Assembly (NCBI GenBank): GCA_905220665.1
Contig: CAJNAR010000174.1
Coordinates: forward strand, 124,001-188,000
Reading direction: 5' to 3'
Length of the DNA: 64,000 bases
From: Albugo candida
Taxonomy: Eukaryota; Oomycota; Peronosporomycetes; Albuginales; Albuginaceae
Shown here: in pieces, positions 33,700 to 45,907 of the stretch
How positions within the stretch are numbered: position 1 is the first letter of the stretch
Layout: every line of letters starts with the position of its first letter
The notes under the pieces: model-generated
What the model was told of the DNA's origin: nothing
The model's input: the letters and a program-made list of their open reading frames with translations, nothing else
Databases searched by the model: none
Translations under genes and position numbers: made by a program

Positions 33700-34255
33700 G
33701 ATCAATTATTGGATTATGACGTAAGATTATGATGATTTATGGGACAATTACCAGCCACAAGTGTGAAATTTTTGCTCCCATCGTGAGATGAGTTTTGCCC
33801 AAGTGGGAAAGTGGTCACATAGAAAGGTTGGATGGAAGCGAAACTACAACAGGTAGGTGAGATACGGAAGTTTTCAGTTCTATAATCTGAGAAGTAATGT
33901 GTCATTCGCCTCACAAACCCATTATACATTCTATATTTGTGGAAAAATTTCATATGATTCTCAGCACACAGTAAGTTTACACACAGACCGCATTTTGTAA
34001 ACAAACTGGCAATCATTGGAACTCGTACTTTGGGAGTGATACGCAATAGCGATGAAATAGTCGAATAATTCCGAACCTCCAACTATGTATGTGACGTTAT
34101 GCTCTATGTTTCATCACTTGGAGCCAAATCGCGTGATTATACAAGACCAAGTCACGGGAAGGAATATCAAGATGTGTGACTTCATACAATCAACTTTCTA
34201 GGAAGCTCTTTATTGGAAGCATCGTGAACTTTTGTTTCTCTATGCTTTAGTTTCC
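33700..34255. other. no gene seen
   Basis: The stretch upstream of A2 contains a 122-codon minus-strand ORF (33714-34082) with no family features and no repeat match found by eye. Confidence 0.4.
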
Positions 34256-34259
34256 TCGT

Positions 34260-34900
34260 TGACTCGCGTATGTTCAAATGTATGTTGGATGACCAGATTG
34301 AATCCTCAACGATCTCGGAATACCTGCGCGAAGACTTCCTCCACCATGAGAAGATCTTATTAATTGTCCCCTGGGGAGGTGTGACGTATGCGCTACATGA
34401 TGATTGTCGAAGGTTTACTTTGGTTTCATCGACTACAGTCCCCGTAACTATCTCTGGGTGAACAGAAATGGAGAGTATCCGCAGTCAAGGCTATACTATC
34501 ATGGTCTTAAGCACCAAAGGCTTCATAGCGATAATACGCATTTAGTCTGCGAAACTTTATTTTATGGGTGCAGATGATTCGATTGCTTCGAGAAAGTCGA
34601 GTGAAGACTCCTGGCAGCCATAGTATCGATATGTGGCGTAAGAGTTTTTCTGGTCTCGATCACGAAAGTATGATATCCCGGTGAATCAAAGTGCGGGAAT
34701 TGACACAATTTCGACGCATTTTGGCCATATCCGACACTGTCAAGACTTGACCTGCTGCAGGAACTGATAGCGATGATTCTGTCAATGTGCTCACTTCCTG
34801 AGGTAGATGATTAAGTCAACTCTTGGCAACATGTACACGATGACAAAACCTTTGAGAACACTTTTGCGAGTGGGCGTTGTGATAGTTCAACAGGAAGTGT
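34260..34900 (+). pseudogene. fragment related to family B (B3)
   Basis: Around 34.73-34.78 kb the text ACTGTCAAGACTTGACCTGCTGCA resembles the family-B block at 61.55-61.59 kb and its counterparts near 20.9 and 40.83 kb. A 63-codon ORF (34270-34461) lies upstream. The match is short, so assignment is tentative. Confidence 0.3.
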
Positions 34901-35920
34901 TATAATACAATCAAAGATCGATGACAACAAGGACGGCTGGTCTCGCCAATGTAACTTATTCAAGCGCGGTCACCACATCAAGCCGAACGTCATGGTCTCA
35001 ATCATCATCCTTTTTAAATTCTACTGAGCAAATCCATTGCTACTTCAGCAATGTCTTCGACCATTCGTCGTACACGTTAAGAATTTTTCACATCCCTTTT
35101 GTGTACTGAACCTATCTCACTCGATGATACAATAGCGCAACACGCGTCATCACGAAGCTTGAAACGCATCTAGTACGAATATCTGAATTTTGATTGTGAC
35201 GTCAATTATTAAGTGCTGGCACGTAAACCGATCAGGTTTCAAAGTCATATTCATTGAACCATGTGTTTTGCATCAAATCGTCAAATCGCTATAAATCGCA
35301 ATTCAGAGTCAGCCGAATCCTCGATCTTATCGTTGCACAACTGCACAATTCCACTGGTTCAAACAACACAACTAATTACATTTCAGCAAATCGGTAAGTT
35401 GGAGTGTTTGTATTGAGTTTGACGTGAAAGAAAAGGATTACATTTGCACGAAAAAGACCCGATAGTCTTCGTCTATCAATAAATGTTGTAACAATACGTC
35501 TATCGAGTGTACATAAAACGTTTTAAAGTACTGCTCTGTATTCCAAGTTTAGTGTTAATGCATTGGTACATCGGTATGTGGGTCGTTATGTAATGACCGA
35601 TCGCTCTCAGCGTAGATATTCTGACCTCACCCACAGGTTTCTCGTTTTCTTTACTTTTTTTCGTGAAGCGAATTGCTTCAATCCACATTGACTCATCACA
35701 CCAATCACGCTTACACAGTCTGCATTTTCGCTCGACGAACGAATGACGTTTTAATAGAGCGGGGTCCATGAGTTGATACTCTCTCATTCGCTTTTGAGAT
35801 CAAGTAATATCGCTAGACTTTGTTGGCACGATTTGATCGATTGCAAACGTAAGACCCGTCAGAATTGCTGATGTCAGTATGCCGAGAATCAAGTGCTCGC
35901 ACACAATCATTGAGAGACCG
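34901..35920. other. intergenic, one short unplaced ORF
   Basis: Contains a 95-codon minus ORF at 35500-35787 with a local Cys cluster (CRLCKRDWC). The cluster is not a recognisable zinc finger and the ORF has no flanking support. Nothing else seen. Confidence 0.35.
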
Positions 35921-36530
35921 ACAAACAGGCGTGTACTTTGTCAAGGTTTTCATTACACTGTTTATCTGGTTCTTTAACTACCTTCCTTATCCTATCATGA
36001 GCCCCTGACCGTGTGAATATCACTTAAGTCTGACTTCAAACCTAGGGAGGCAGATATTTTCCAAGCTTATTGCTTGGGTGGGCCAAACCGCTGCCCACAC
36101 TGCCGGGGATCGAACCAACGACCTCCGGCAGGGGGTCCGTGCGCTCAAGTGCTTAACCGACTGAGCTGGGTACGGACCCCGTCGGGGGGCCTAGCGGTTA
36201 GTACACATGTGTTCCGACCGTGTGTACCCCGGTTCGAATCCCGGCGGTGGCAAAAGGGCTGCGATGGGGCCCCTCGGCGGAGGCAAAGATTCCTCCACGT
36301 AAATATCAACCTACTCAATGAAGATATGGACGTGTCAAGACCGCTGGCAACTACACCAGAAAAGACTGTACAGGAGTTGGACCGGGCTCTTCAGAGCGTT
36401 ACATACTAGTGATTAGAATAGAGTAGATAACCACCAAACTGTAGTAACAGATAGGTGTCTAAATAAAAGTACTACGGGCGAACACGCTTAACTGAGCTGG
36501 GTACGGACCCTCAAACAGGTGTGTACAGGT
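35921..36530. mobile_element. tRNA-derived SINE-like element(s)
   Basis: Two tRNA-like heads lie back to back. On the minus strand, AGCTCAGTCGGTTAAGC (A-box/D-arm, around 36.14-36.17 kb) is followed by GGTTCGATCCC (B-box, near 36.11 kb). On the plus strand, GGCCTAGCGGTTAGTAC (36.19 kb) is followed by GGTTCGAATCC (near 36.23 kb). Neither folds as a full tRNA: the acceptor strands do not pair. Part of the head (TTAACTGAGCTGGGTACGGACC) recurs at 36.49 kb. CAAACAGGYGTGTAC at 35.925 and 36.515 kb could be duplicated target flanks. Pol III promoter boxes without a foldable tRNA are the mark of SINEs. Confidence 0.6.
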
Positions 36531-38215
36531 CGACCCTGCAAGTGACCTTGATATAGGATATCTGCCAAGTGTGGCGGTGTAATGAACTGCTCGACCGTAC
36601 TTGATAATCGACACAAGTGTCAATATAAGGAGATATGATATCAGTCTCACAAGTTATTTCGGCACTGCAGAATATTTCCCAGTATTGAAAGGCTAGTTCT
36701 CACTACATGATTGCGTTAATGCTGATGGAAGGGGCATGGTTCATCCAACGCAGAAAATCTGTCTACATGAGTCTACTTCTATTTCGTATGCAGCACATAC
36801 ACTATTGCTTTCAGCCTCAAGATTCTAATGGAGAACACTGAATCGTAATGTGGCATGTATAAAATACCGTCCATAATCGAGATATAATGCCAAGTTGTAC
36901 CATTTGGCTGTTGGACCGCTACTTTAAGAAATATTTGCGTACTTTTAGCCTTCATACTGCGGTCCAAGTCAATCACAATTGTGTAAGAGGAACCCAGTCG
37001 ACTGACGACAATTTGGATGGCTCTTTGAAATCCCTTTACGAAGTTTTCTACAACACAGATTGCGAGTTTCGACACTTAAAATCTGCACAATGCAAAAGTC
37101 CATCGAAAGTGCTCCTGTACGCTCGTTACGACATTTTCACAGCTTTTTTCGTCAACTCTGAAACAATAGATTGAGGAAGCAGATAATGTCAGATAAGGTA
37201 AAAAAAGGATGATCGCAACTCAAAATTGAAGTCACATACCAAGTGGTTCTGTTAGGCATGGATTCTATATTGAAAGCATATTCTCGCAAGGTGAACGCTA
37301 TTGTCCGTAACGCTGACAGGTACAACCATGAGGCAAAAGTTCTCATCTCCCATTCATCGGCCTTTGACTAGGCCTGTATTGATACCTTTCTATACGAGGC
37401 GTAAATGCATAATAATCGTACACCAGCACAGTAAAGCTTAATTTTTCCGGCGATACAATTAAGCTGAGCGCTTATTTGGTTAGGCAACTAGAAACGAATA
37501 GCTCCATACGAAGTGTCATAAATGAGATTCTTTTGTAGCTTTGGTCCAGCACCATAATAATCGATTAAACGCTCTTGTGCTATCAGTCACGTAACTTCGA
37601 TATACATGAGTGATGTATCTCGGGAAAAGATCATCTTTGAAAGACATACCCATGCAAGCAGTAGATGTGAGACGTAGCAGTAGAGAGATGTACGATAAGA
37701 CCATAGCCCGAAGCGAGCTCTCCTTAAACGAAAGCTGTATTGTGAGCTGTCTTTGTGCCAGTCATGAGCGAAATGACTTTTGGTTTTTTTCGGCACGCTC
37801 CACCGTAGCATTCTTGTGCACTGCACACATGGTTGATCCTTCTGACAAACCTAGCCAGATGTTGTGACAAGCTTCGAACACTGAGTAACATCGCTGTGTT
37901 ATATCAGCGTCATTTATTCTAATACGAGCGAGATGTTGATGCATTTATGTCCGATTATTTGAGACACATACAGCATGATCTATCCTGTTTATCATCAAAC
38001 GGTACTAAACAGCGAACTTAAATGTAGATCAAACGATCTAGCGAGGAAACAATTTATGTGTTGATCCCGATCGATGCAAGTAAAAACACGGATCGCGTTG
38101 GTGATGGCTTCTTCAACTCGAGCACTGTCATGCGCGACTCTGGAACGCTATTGCATCAAGAGTATGTGTTTTCCTAGTTAACGGCTTTACGAAGGCTATC
38201 AAAGCCTAAAGCCTT
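36531..38215. other. intergenic, no convincing gene
   Basis: Several short ORFs (36779-37075 minus, 37610-37867 plus) but no family features and no repeat relation I could confirm. Confidence 0.4.
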
Positions 38216-38219
38216 CATG

Positions 38220-38400
38220 CTCCCAAAGTACGATTAAACGTTACCAATTTGTTTACTTACAAGATTTGCAAGGAAGATGTGCATTCTATTACATGAAATT
38301 GCTTATTTGCAGGAATAAGAAAGTACTGTACACCTATGTGTCTCACCTTAGGTTTGCTTCTATGCTCGCAAAGTACGGTTCCGATGCTTTAAAAACGTTG
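38220..38400 (+). repeat. family-A upstream repeat, copy at A3
   Basis: CTCCCAAAGTACG at 38220 with GTTACCAATTTGTTTAC, then a second CTCGCAAAGTACGGTTCC at 38365 preceded by TGTGTCTCACC. These are the same boxes as in the tandem repeats before A1, about 100-250 bases ahead of pseudogene A3. Confidence 0.65.
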
Positions 38401-38478
38401 TGCTACAGCCTCCATATTAAATCATCAAGGAGTTCTTACTCATAATCAAATATTCGACGAACCTTGAGCACAGTCAAG

Positions 38479-39755
38479 ATGTATCGATTCAAAGCGGATT
38501 GTATCGCCATGCTTGAATTTTCGACAGCGTATCATCAATCCGTGAGCGGTGATTACACAGAACTGTATAAAAGAAGGATAGGGAGGCTTGAACATTGCCA
38601 TTCGGGATGGCTGTAGAAACAGCAAGGGTTCATTATGAGAAGAGTGAGACGTCAGAATTAGTGATGGAATTTTACCAAAATGATACTAAGGACCCAATCC
38701 TTGCTTTAAAACAATGCTGGCCCAAAAGGAAGTTAGCGTGCGCTATGATGACAATATAAAGTCTCGCTCTGATCCTGATGTATTGATACAGATGGATGTA
38801 ACGGTATCAGGCGGCTCTGATGATTTATATACACCAGAAAACGCGTTGGCAAGGACCTACCTCTATGATCCAAACGAAGGTAAGCATACACTTGAATACA
38901 TGAAGCCTTTCCATGAATTGAATCTGGCTGGTAAATTTGGTGCGTGTTGAAAAATCTACGGGAACTTCTTGCATCTTCATTCGTACTGAGCATATGTATT
39001 CCCCATGTGCATGGGAGAAAAGGAGGCGAGAAGAAGATGACTTAGCCCGCATGATGCTCAATCCTGACTCGTTCATCACAATAGCACCAAACGGAATGTA
39101 TTCTTATGAATAATGGATGAGTATCAGAAAATCTATGCAGGAGCCATTTCAGCGAATTTAAGAACACCCGGTCAAGCTGAATCCCGAAGAGCGAGCTCAA
39201 GTCCTCAGAAGTTATTCTGAACGGTGCGTCATTGAAAAACCAAAATTTCCGTTTCTCAGCTGACAATGAATGGCCTCGAATGCCAGGTGACGTTCATGAG
39301 GTGTGGAAAGAGCAGCTGGAAAAGATAGGGTATACGATCGATAAAAGAAACGTGTACCAACGTACAACGGATTCCGCTGCGGGGGATACCGAATACCAAA
39401 ATTCAGTGACGAGACAATTTCAGACAACCCACTATTACACATCTCCCATCACAACAAAATTAAAGCAGGGCGCCGTTCTTTTAAAAGATGTACCGTTAGA
39501 TCACCCCTTGGATTTGGATTATACGTTTTTCATGGGTTATACCATCATCATCGATACAAATGGTGGCAGTAAAAAATAAATTTATCGCTCCAAAGAAAAG
39601 CACAAACGGGATGATCGAGTTGAGTCCAGGAGAGACCAGCATCAAAATCAAAGACGATTGAACTGAGTGTGTGATCTCACAGGTGCGTGGAGCCATCGTG
39701 CTTGCGGAACAAATGTCAGCATATTCACCAGACGAAGAGTACGAGGTAGTTTGAT
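38479..39755 (+). pseudogene. family-A copy A3, frameshifted
   Basis: Starts MYRFKADCIAMLEFSTAYHQ, followed by VSGDYTEL, which parallels VSGEYMQI of A1. A shift follows near 38.6 kb into a frame with ETSELVMEFYQNDTKDP (family MAF region) and a Cys, then 38714-38950 and 39232-39579 in other frames. The late part resembles the penultimate family block, and an acidic end SPDEEYEVV is seen at 39.73 kb in yet another frame. Multiple indels and stops; no product expected. Tail to tail with family-B copy B4, repeating the A1-B1 arrangement. Confidence 0.6.
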
Positions 39756-40239
39756 CTTGAAACACAATCAATGTTCAATACATAACAAATCTATCTCACA
39801 CGCGTACTTGGTATCGTAGACTTTGCTTTGCTTCAGTTCTTTCGTGGCACCATCCTGTATGTCTCAAAGCGCTAGACTCAAGGCCAATATGCCCTACCAA
39901 TCGTGCTGCCCACTGATGGTTACAGTTGCCATTTGTTTGCAGTACCCACTTCTATCCTTCCATAGAGCATGGTCTCGATCTTTCCTCCACAAAAATAGAC
40001 CGAGAAAATAGATCTTCTCGATGGAACAGGTATCACCAAAGCACGTCGTGTACATGAGGATAGTTCAATAAACATCATCCTGCTGCCTCCTTCACTATGA
40101 GAGATCTTGGATGGGCTAAGGCGGATGTCAAGTTTGGATACAAGTTTCTCAAGTCATGATGTCAGTGAGCCCGCTGTCGTCTCCACAGGTAGTGGTTCCT
40201 GATGTACACCTCTGCCGTATATCTTCCATCTGTCAGATC

Positions 40240-40870
40240 ATGCTAAAATGCACATTCGCGTGTTTTTTCTGATAAATTCCATGTTTTCTTCGTAAGGTGA
40301 AGATGTGACGAAGTATGCTCTTGGTCGCATCAAGCAGTATGTCATTGACAAGGGGATGAAAATTTGCAAGTACACTTGTGTCCAAACTGAAATGTGGCTG
40401 ACCATACATATAATTGATTGACACCAAACTAGCTTGATTAGATCCATTGCCATGCGCCGTTCGTGTTGTTGGTAGACCACTGGGTGAGAACGATATCTTG
40501 TTTTGGAAGCTGCAAATTATTTTTAGTTCTCTGACATGAGATGAGCTGGGTCAGTTGTTTTGACTCGAGAATTTCGTATAGGATGTTACACAGTGTGGAA
40601 AAGTCTAATTGTACACGTAAGATGCACCACCCTTGTTGCCAGTTATGAATTCTACCATAATCTTACTTGATGTACAAACACTAGACCCATTTGAAGGTGT
40701 GCAAATATTTTAACATCGTCTATCTCTTGACCAGTTTTGATACAGTTGTCGTAGTCGTACACTCTTGAAGTTGCATTCCATGCAGATTTGAAGCACACAA
40801 ACAACAGTGTCAGCTGTATGCAGCATGTCGGATCTTGACAGTGTGAATATGACTTCGCACGACGGCGAGG
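40240..40870 (-). pseudogene. degenerate family-B copy B4
   Basis: Best-aligned family-B block in the window. On the minus strand, VSINYMYGQPHFSLDTSVLA, then NDILLDATKSIL, matches VSICNLLSQ...LASDPNVLG, then EKLLDAISRL of B1 and the plus strand at 61.9-62.1 kb. The 40.7-40.86 kb part (NFKSVRLRQLYQNWSRDRR) matches 20.75-20.9 kb. It stops abruptly at about 40.87 kb against the myosin fragment, so it is truncated at its 5' end as well as frameshifted. Confidence 0.55.
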
Positions 40871-40879
40871 TTGCATGAT

Positions 40880-41055
40880 TCTACCGGGTGTACACCCAAT
40901 ATCGTCAATGTCGAAGGTCAAACAACACTTATCGATGCTTTGAATCGTGGCGACATCTGACTGTCGATGCACTTATGCAAATTAAAGCAGATGTCCTATT
41001 TCGAGAAGTGAAACAACGTCAAAGTGCATTGTATCTCGCAGTCTTAAAGCTCTGT
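40880..41055 (+). pseudogene. ankyrin-repeat fragment of the myosin
   Basis: Matches myosin bases about 25011-25180 closely (GTGTACACCCAATATCGTCAATGTCGAAG and onward; protein NIVNVEGQTTLIDAL, then KADVLFREVKQRQSALYLAV). One small deletion at the GDH position shifts the frame. The rest of the myosin is absent here. The same stretch, more diverged and inverted, ends the myosin pseudogene at 58.14-58.23 kb, so both copies descend from one event. Confidence 0.8.
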
Positions 41056-41307
41056 CGAAGAATTCATTTTTCTCATCGATCGCAACTCGTAGTGGGGGTG
41101 TATGCCCCTGACGTAGTGTCCTTAAACATTTACTCCGCTTCCATCCCGTGTAACTGGAACCAACTCGTGAATAGGAGCACGTAGAGATGTATAGACGGTA
41201 TAGATCGTGCAATCAAGGCTATGATAGAAGATTAAACGCATGAAATTTGGATCAGGATGTGTTTGAAGCATTAAGCTTCTCTTAGAAGCGATCCATTTGC
41301 TTGTTAG

Positions 41308-42501
41308 CTAGTCTTCGTCCGAATCCGTCTGCTCGTATTCCAATTCAATCTCCTCTTGATTCGCGTCAGCACCATTCCTGCTCGACTCTGCTGCCATCGT
41401 GGAACCTGATACTATTCGTCTTCGTTTGCTCGTCTCTTCTCTCAACCTATACTCTTCTATTCTCTTCTCTGCTTTTTTCGCCACCTCTTTGCACTGCTTT
41501 TCGAAATCCAACTCCCTTTGCTTTCTCCATTCACTATTTTCTTCACAGAAAAAGTTATATTTCTTCGTTTCGCCCGTAGTATCAATCCCAATTTTCCCCG
41601 TGGTTGGTTGTAAATATGCAAATGATAGCACCAGAGCATCACTTCCGCTCGGAACAACACGCGCCGGACGGTCGTGCGCCACCAACGTATCGATATGTAT
41701 GGGTGGTACAATGCAGATGCCCCGTTCCGCTGGAATCTCAAATGTTGGGGTTAAGCAACGGATAATCCCAGGGATACCATCATGTCTTTCGTATGTATGT
41801 TCTTTAGTTACTCTCAAAAAAGGACCGCGGTGATCGTGGGAAAGCGAACGAATTCTGTAAAACATGCATACATTATTTTTGGAAGTTTGACCAGTTCACC
41901 CCCGCATCGAATTTCCACTTTCTGCTTTGGAAATGACTCGCCAGAAAACTTGACCTTACTTAACACAAGATCGCTCTCAGACACGTAATTGGACTCATCA
42001 GCATTGGACAGCCTGAAAGACACGACATTTGTCGCTCGGATGTTGTTTGTTCGATTATGTAGACTCCCTTGACACCCAGACGTAAGAACTCGTCACTATC
42101 AAGAATCGACCACTTTTTTCTTCTTCATTATCCATAAGCTTATTTTTCTCGAACAATTGCGTCTTGAACGCTGAAGATATTTTCCAGCAAGCTACACCAT
42201 GCATATCGAAATTCAGCAGATCTGTTTCGTCATCCTTACGTTCTGGTTCGTAGAGAGGACTCGATTTTAAGCAGCGATCAAGAGTCTCGTCAACATTATT
42301 CGAATGATCCAACGAAAACGCCATTACATGAATTTCACTCGGCTCTATTGGCGCTATCGCCACACTCATTCCCCAAATCGGTTGATCTCGATCATTCCGC
42401 ACGCGGCGCATTTTCATTCTGATTACGCTGGCCAAATCATTTGCTTTCGTTGAGACCCCAAGGATGGCGATGCAGAGCGCTTTCAGTTTATAAATCTTCA
42501 T
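41308..42501 (-). pseudogene. family-A copy A4, two frameshifts
   Basis: Near-identical partner of A6 over the first 120 codons: leader MKIYKLKALCIAILGVSTKA, then HVMAFSLDHSNN and VACWKISSAF. A single-base deletion in a GAA run near 42117 (A6 keeps the frame here) shifts translation to a stop. The next frame carries SFRLSNADES and KVEIRCGG, then shifts again near 41.85 kb into a long open frame (41308-41865) with GICIVPP, PARVVPSGSDALVL, a basic coiled-coil tail, KRRR and an acidic end TDSDED. This tail is the best preserved in the family. Two indels only, so decay is recent. Confidence 0.75.
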
Positions 42502-42629
42502 CAGTGGTGTTGATTGTTGATGTGATATTTAATTATGAACGATCACCTCAAATAAAACAATTGATTTATTCTCCACCGTCCAATTATGAGTACCTCTCCC
42601 TAACCATTTATGCAACATTGGGTGAGTGT

Positions 42630-42720
42630 ATTCACAGAAGGAGTGCAACGTTGCAAAGTTTTACCAATTGGTAAAGTTTCTGAGTTATCGAAACCGTACT
42701 TTGCGATTATGGAAGCGAAC
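42630..42720 (-). promoter_or_regulatory. family-A upstream box with 16-base palindrome (left arm)
   Basis: Reading on the minus strand: ATCGCAAAGTACGGTTTCG (complement near 42.69-42.71 kb), then the perfect palindrome TTTACCAATTGGTAAA at 42660-42675, upstream of A4. The right arm carries the same palindrome at 56719-56734. Confidence 0.55.
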
Positions 42721-44822
42721 CGTGGATGAAATCACCATTATAAAGACGTTAATTTAAAAATACATACAGTGTAACTACGCTTCACAGTGCTTGGTATGAA
42801 GAATCACCAGTTCATGCAGGCGTACGCAGCCTTTGCATTCTTCTGAAGAGCGTGAGGCTCCTGTAGCCTTGATTCTCGATAGGCTGCGATTCACGCCTTC
42901 CATACATTAGAGTCTTTCAACCCCAAGTCCTCATTTACCTGCATCGATCGGGGTCACTCCATATTACTGCTCCTTTGTGGACCGTTAAGGATGCACTTGA
43001 TGTTTTGGTCGTAGCATACAATAGATACTATTCCTATCTATGCTTTATTGATGATCGGTTCAGGGCTCGTACTTTTCCTGGTTTTTTAATTTCATGACAG
43101 AAGCTGAGCTGCCAATGTTTCTGCTTTTCGATTTTATCGTCTAACCGGTCGACCGCTACTTTCTGCTTCCAGTATTCACAAGGTTTAAAGGGGATAAATT
43201 TTCTCTCGATCGAAGCACTTTTGGCCCACGCATAGTCTCACTGCGAACTGGAAAAAATTCCATGCGTGGAACCTAGAAAAACCACGTCGTTGTTAAAAAA
43301 TGATATACCGTATCCAGGTCGAGTGCTGATGCATTGTGTCTACATTTGATACATTCTCTTCACAATCGATAAATCTGGTCCGGAACTCTCCTTTTTCTGC
43401 CTATGATATCCCAGCTTCGGCGATTGTTATCATTCTTTCCCTACACTTTGACTCACGGAATCGACGGATCTTTACTAGCCTTCTATTCGGGATACATGCT
43501 GAGATCATTCTGTTGCGTCAATAATTTAGCACTTTGGACAGCATCTGGAAAGACTTGGGAGACTGATTACCTTGAGATATCCGCCCACAAAAGCTTAAAT
43601 GAGGCAAACCGAAAGGAATCTAAATGTCTTTCCATAAATGTATTGCCTTTTGTGCAACAACACCCACACACGCGTATGACGTGAATGAAACTCGTCGCAT
43701 GTCGTCTAATCGTGTACCATCAAGCGGTATATGACGAGGACACTTTGGTCTCATCGGAGTGTGTCTCGTGAGCTAATGTATCATTATATCAAGTTCTGGA
43801 GATTCTGATAGCGATCATACGGCAAGCATTCGTTTGGAATATCGATATGATGACATTGATATAGATTTCTGCGGTCACTACCCGAAGGTCCGGTTTCTCC
43901 CCAGTCGTAACAGCATTGGCAACGCTACAAGGGGCTCATAAGGATGGTTTTATAACTAGGCAAACTGCCTGAGGTAGAATACACTATGGAAAGCAACATG
44001 CTGCGTGTAATTACGACAATTGAACTGAAGCTCTTGAAAAAGTGTACACGATATCAAGATCATTGCAAAATGTTGCACGATTGTTCTCTTTGGTACTTCA
44101 TCAAGGAGTGCTAAGGTTCATTCACCATTGATGACAACCGGGGGATAAGTCTCGTGTATGGCTCCGGCCACTGGTTTTATATTACTGTGTTTTTGTAGAA
44201 TGTAATGGTACACTCCAGTGCTCATGTCGACCACAATGTCTGACCGATCGGCCGTGCGTTCATACACGAAAAGCTATCGTGAAGCTTGCCGAGTTTGATT
44301 TCAACGCAGCGCGCAATACAAAGTCGGCTAAGCGGCTCGGTCTCATCAAGCAACTGCATTCCTACTACAATAACACGCATTGAGCGGTGTCCTCTTATTG
44401 AGGCATTGGCTCTTCCACAAAGTGCGAGTCAAAGTCATCTGAAAACTCGACCTCATCGTTGCCCAAATGCTCAGTGCAACGGTACAATTGATTACCCAAT
44501 AAGTACATATTAGCCGACCCATACCTTTGCGTGTTTCTAATAGGCTTTACGTGGGATAAGGGACAAATTGTCGCACAAAACAAAAGAACGACTCGATCCT
44601 ACTCGTCAATATTTCATGCTGTAATAATGCGTGTGTCGAGTTGACTTGAAAATGTCCACCGCAATTTGATGATCTACCAGGTTTAGTAGCATTTGATTGG
44701 GGCGACTGTATGAGACTCGTTATCTTTGTACTGATTGTTTGCTCTCTGCGTATAGATCGTGATCTCACGTATACTTTTATTGATATCTTCATGTGCCGTA
44801 CTGGAGACGCCAATTTCTACAA
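42721..44822. other. left-arm segment without a defined gene
   Basis: Conserved between the two arms, but the open frames differ between them. A piece reading FPYTLTHGIDGS...YSGYMLRS (43.4-43.6 kb plus; 55.56-55.85 kb minus) is partly shared as protein. So is HTASIRLEYRYDDIDIDFC near 43.82 kb, matched at 55.13-55.32 kb. These may be relics of one more gene. Confidence 0.4.
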
Positions 44823-45907
44823 GTCCAAAACAAGTCATTCACAACAACACTCATTGGCTCAATATAGAAATGAGGTGCCGTTAATTAGCCGGGCTTCATG
44901 AGCTATTTTCCTGCTACAAACATTCCAGCTCGAGTAGTTGTCGATCAAAGTTGTAACATCATCAAGACGTGAAGTATCTAAGGAAGACCCAATCAATGCA
45001 CCAACAATCTCGTTCTACAGGCGGATCGAAGCCGGCCATATTGCTTTGAGACACCGCTCGTCATAATGCCACTGCCACTGTTTCTAGCTTCCACGTTTCT
45101 GTAGCTGTAGCTCATTTTGTCCGACTTGGCAATAGTATACGCAAACTACTTCGGAGCGATCTAGGGTAATTTTACAAAAGTACTCAAGTGAGTCTCATAC
45201 AACCCGTAATGGGAGAACCCGTAACGTTTGGAGACGGAATTGGCGTGTACTTTTCCACTGTGTACGTGGGCTTCATGTATACTAGCCATCGCTGACAGTT
45301 GCTGTACCGCAACCGTAGTGTCGATAGTACTTGTGGGAGACATTACACTGTACACGCTTCCGACTACAGTACGGTTGTTGGCATTCGCAATGTATAGTCC
45401 ACTAATACTTCTTGCTTCCTTTCGCAGCAGTAACCGTGTGATATTGTGACCTTACTACCTGTAAAGGGTTGCATACGGTGGAAATATACAGCTATAATAT
45501 CAACCATCTCTCGCATGATCGTTGTTGTAATTATAGCTTCCATTCTGTCGTGCATGCTCGTGTACCGCAGAGCCATGTATGTGACATAGACCTGAAACCG
45601 CAGCGGTTATCGTAATGACTGTCTTCTCAATCTCGATGAGTCAAGCAAGAAGCAACCCACATCTTATAACAGTTTCTGACCGTTAACCCTCATTAGTTAT
45701 AGAGCGTCTGTTAGAAGCATTGATTTTTTTATATTGTCGTCAGGCGTGGCCGGTATACCTGCCTACTGCTCTTCCTGATAGGGTAGGTTTAACGGAATTG
45801 ATTGCGCTCGCACCATGCGTCAGAATGTGTGTTCCTCTCCAGTCCTCTACCACATTCTCTACTTCAATGACTTTTAACCTCACAACATTTTACTCTCGCA
45901 CACCGAT
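44823..45907. other. intergenic between left arm and ammonium transporter
   Basis: Repeat similarity to the other arm stops at about 44.82 kb. Short ORFs only; no features recognised. The last ~200 bases should hold the transporter promoter. Confidence 0.45.

Larger units (their letters stand above)
40880..44822. repeat. left arm of a ~3.9-kb inverted repeat
   Basis: Pairs in reverse orientation with 54405-58235. Coordinates of matching points sum to about 99.2-99.4 kb (for example 42501 with 56907; 43403 with ~55700; 44600 with ~54610). It contains the end of the myosin fragment, A4, its upstream repeat and about 2 kb without a clear gene. About 150 bases at 41.06-41.21 kb have no partner in the other arm. 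Confidence 0.85.

Noticed and set aside
33714..34082. 122-codon minus ORF upstream of A2
   Set aside because: No repeat partner, no domain, no leader, and it lies in decayed DNA.
36080..36250. Two complete tRNA genes
   Set aside because: D-arm and T-arm texts are good, but acceptor stems do not pair and anticodon arms do not form, so SINE heads fit better.
36074..36409. 111-codon plus ORF starting with a CPHC motif
   Set aside because: It reads straight through the tRNA-like SINE heads; the Cys motif comes from the repeat, not from a gene.
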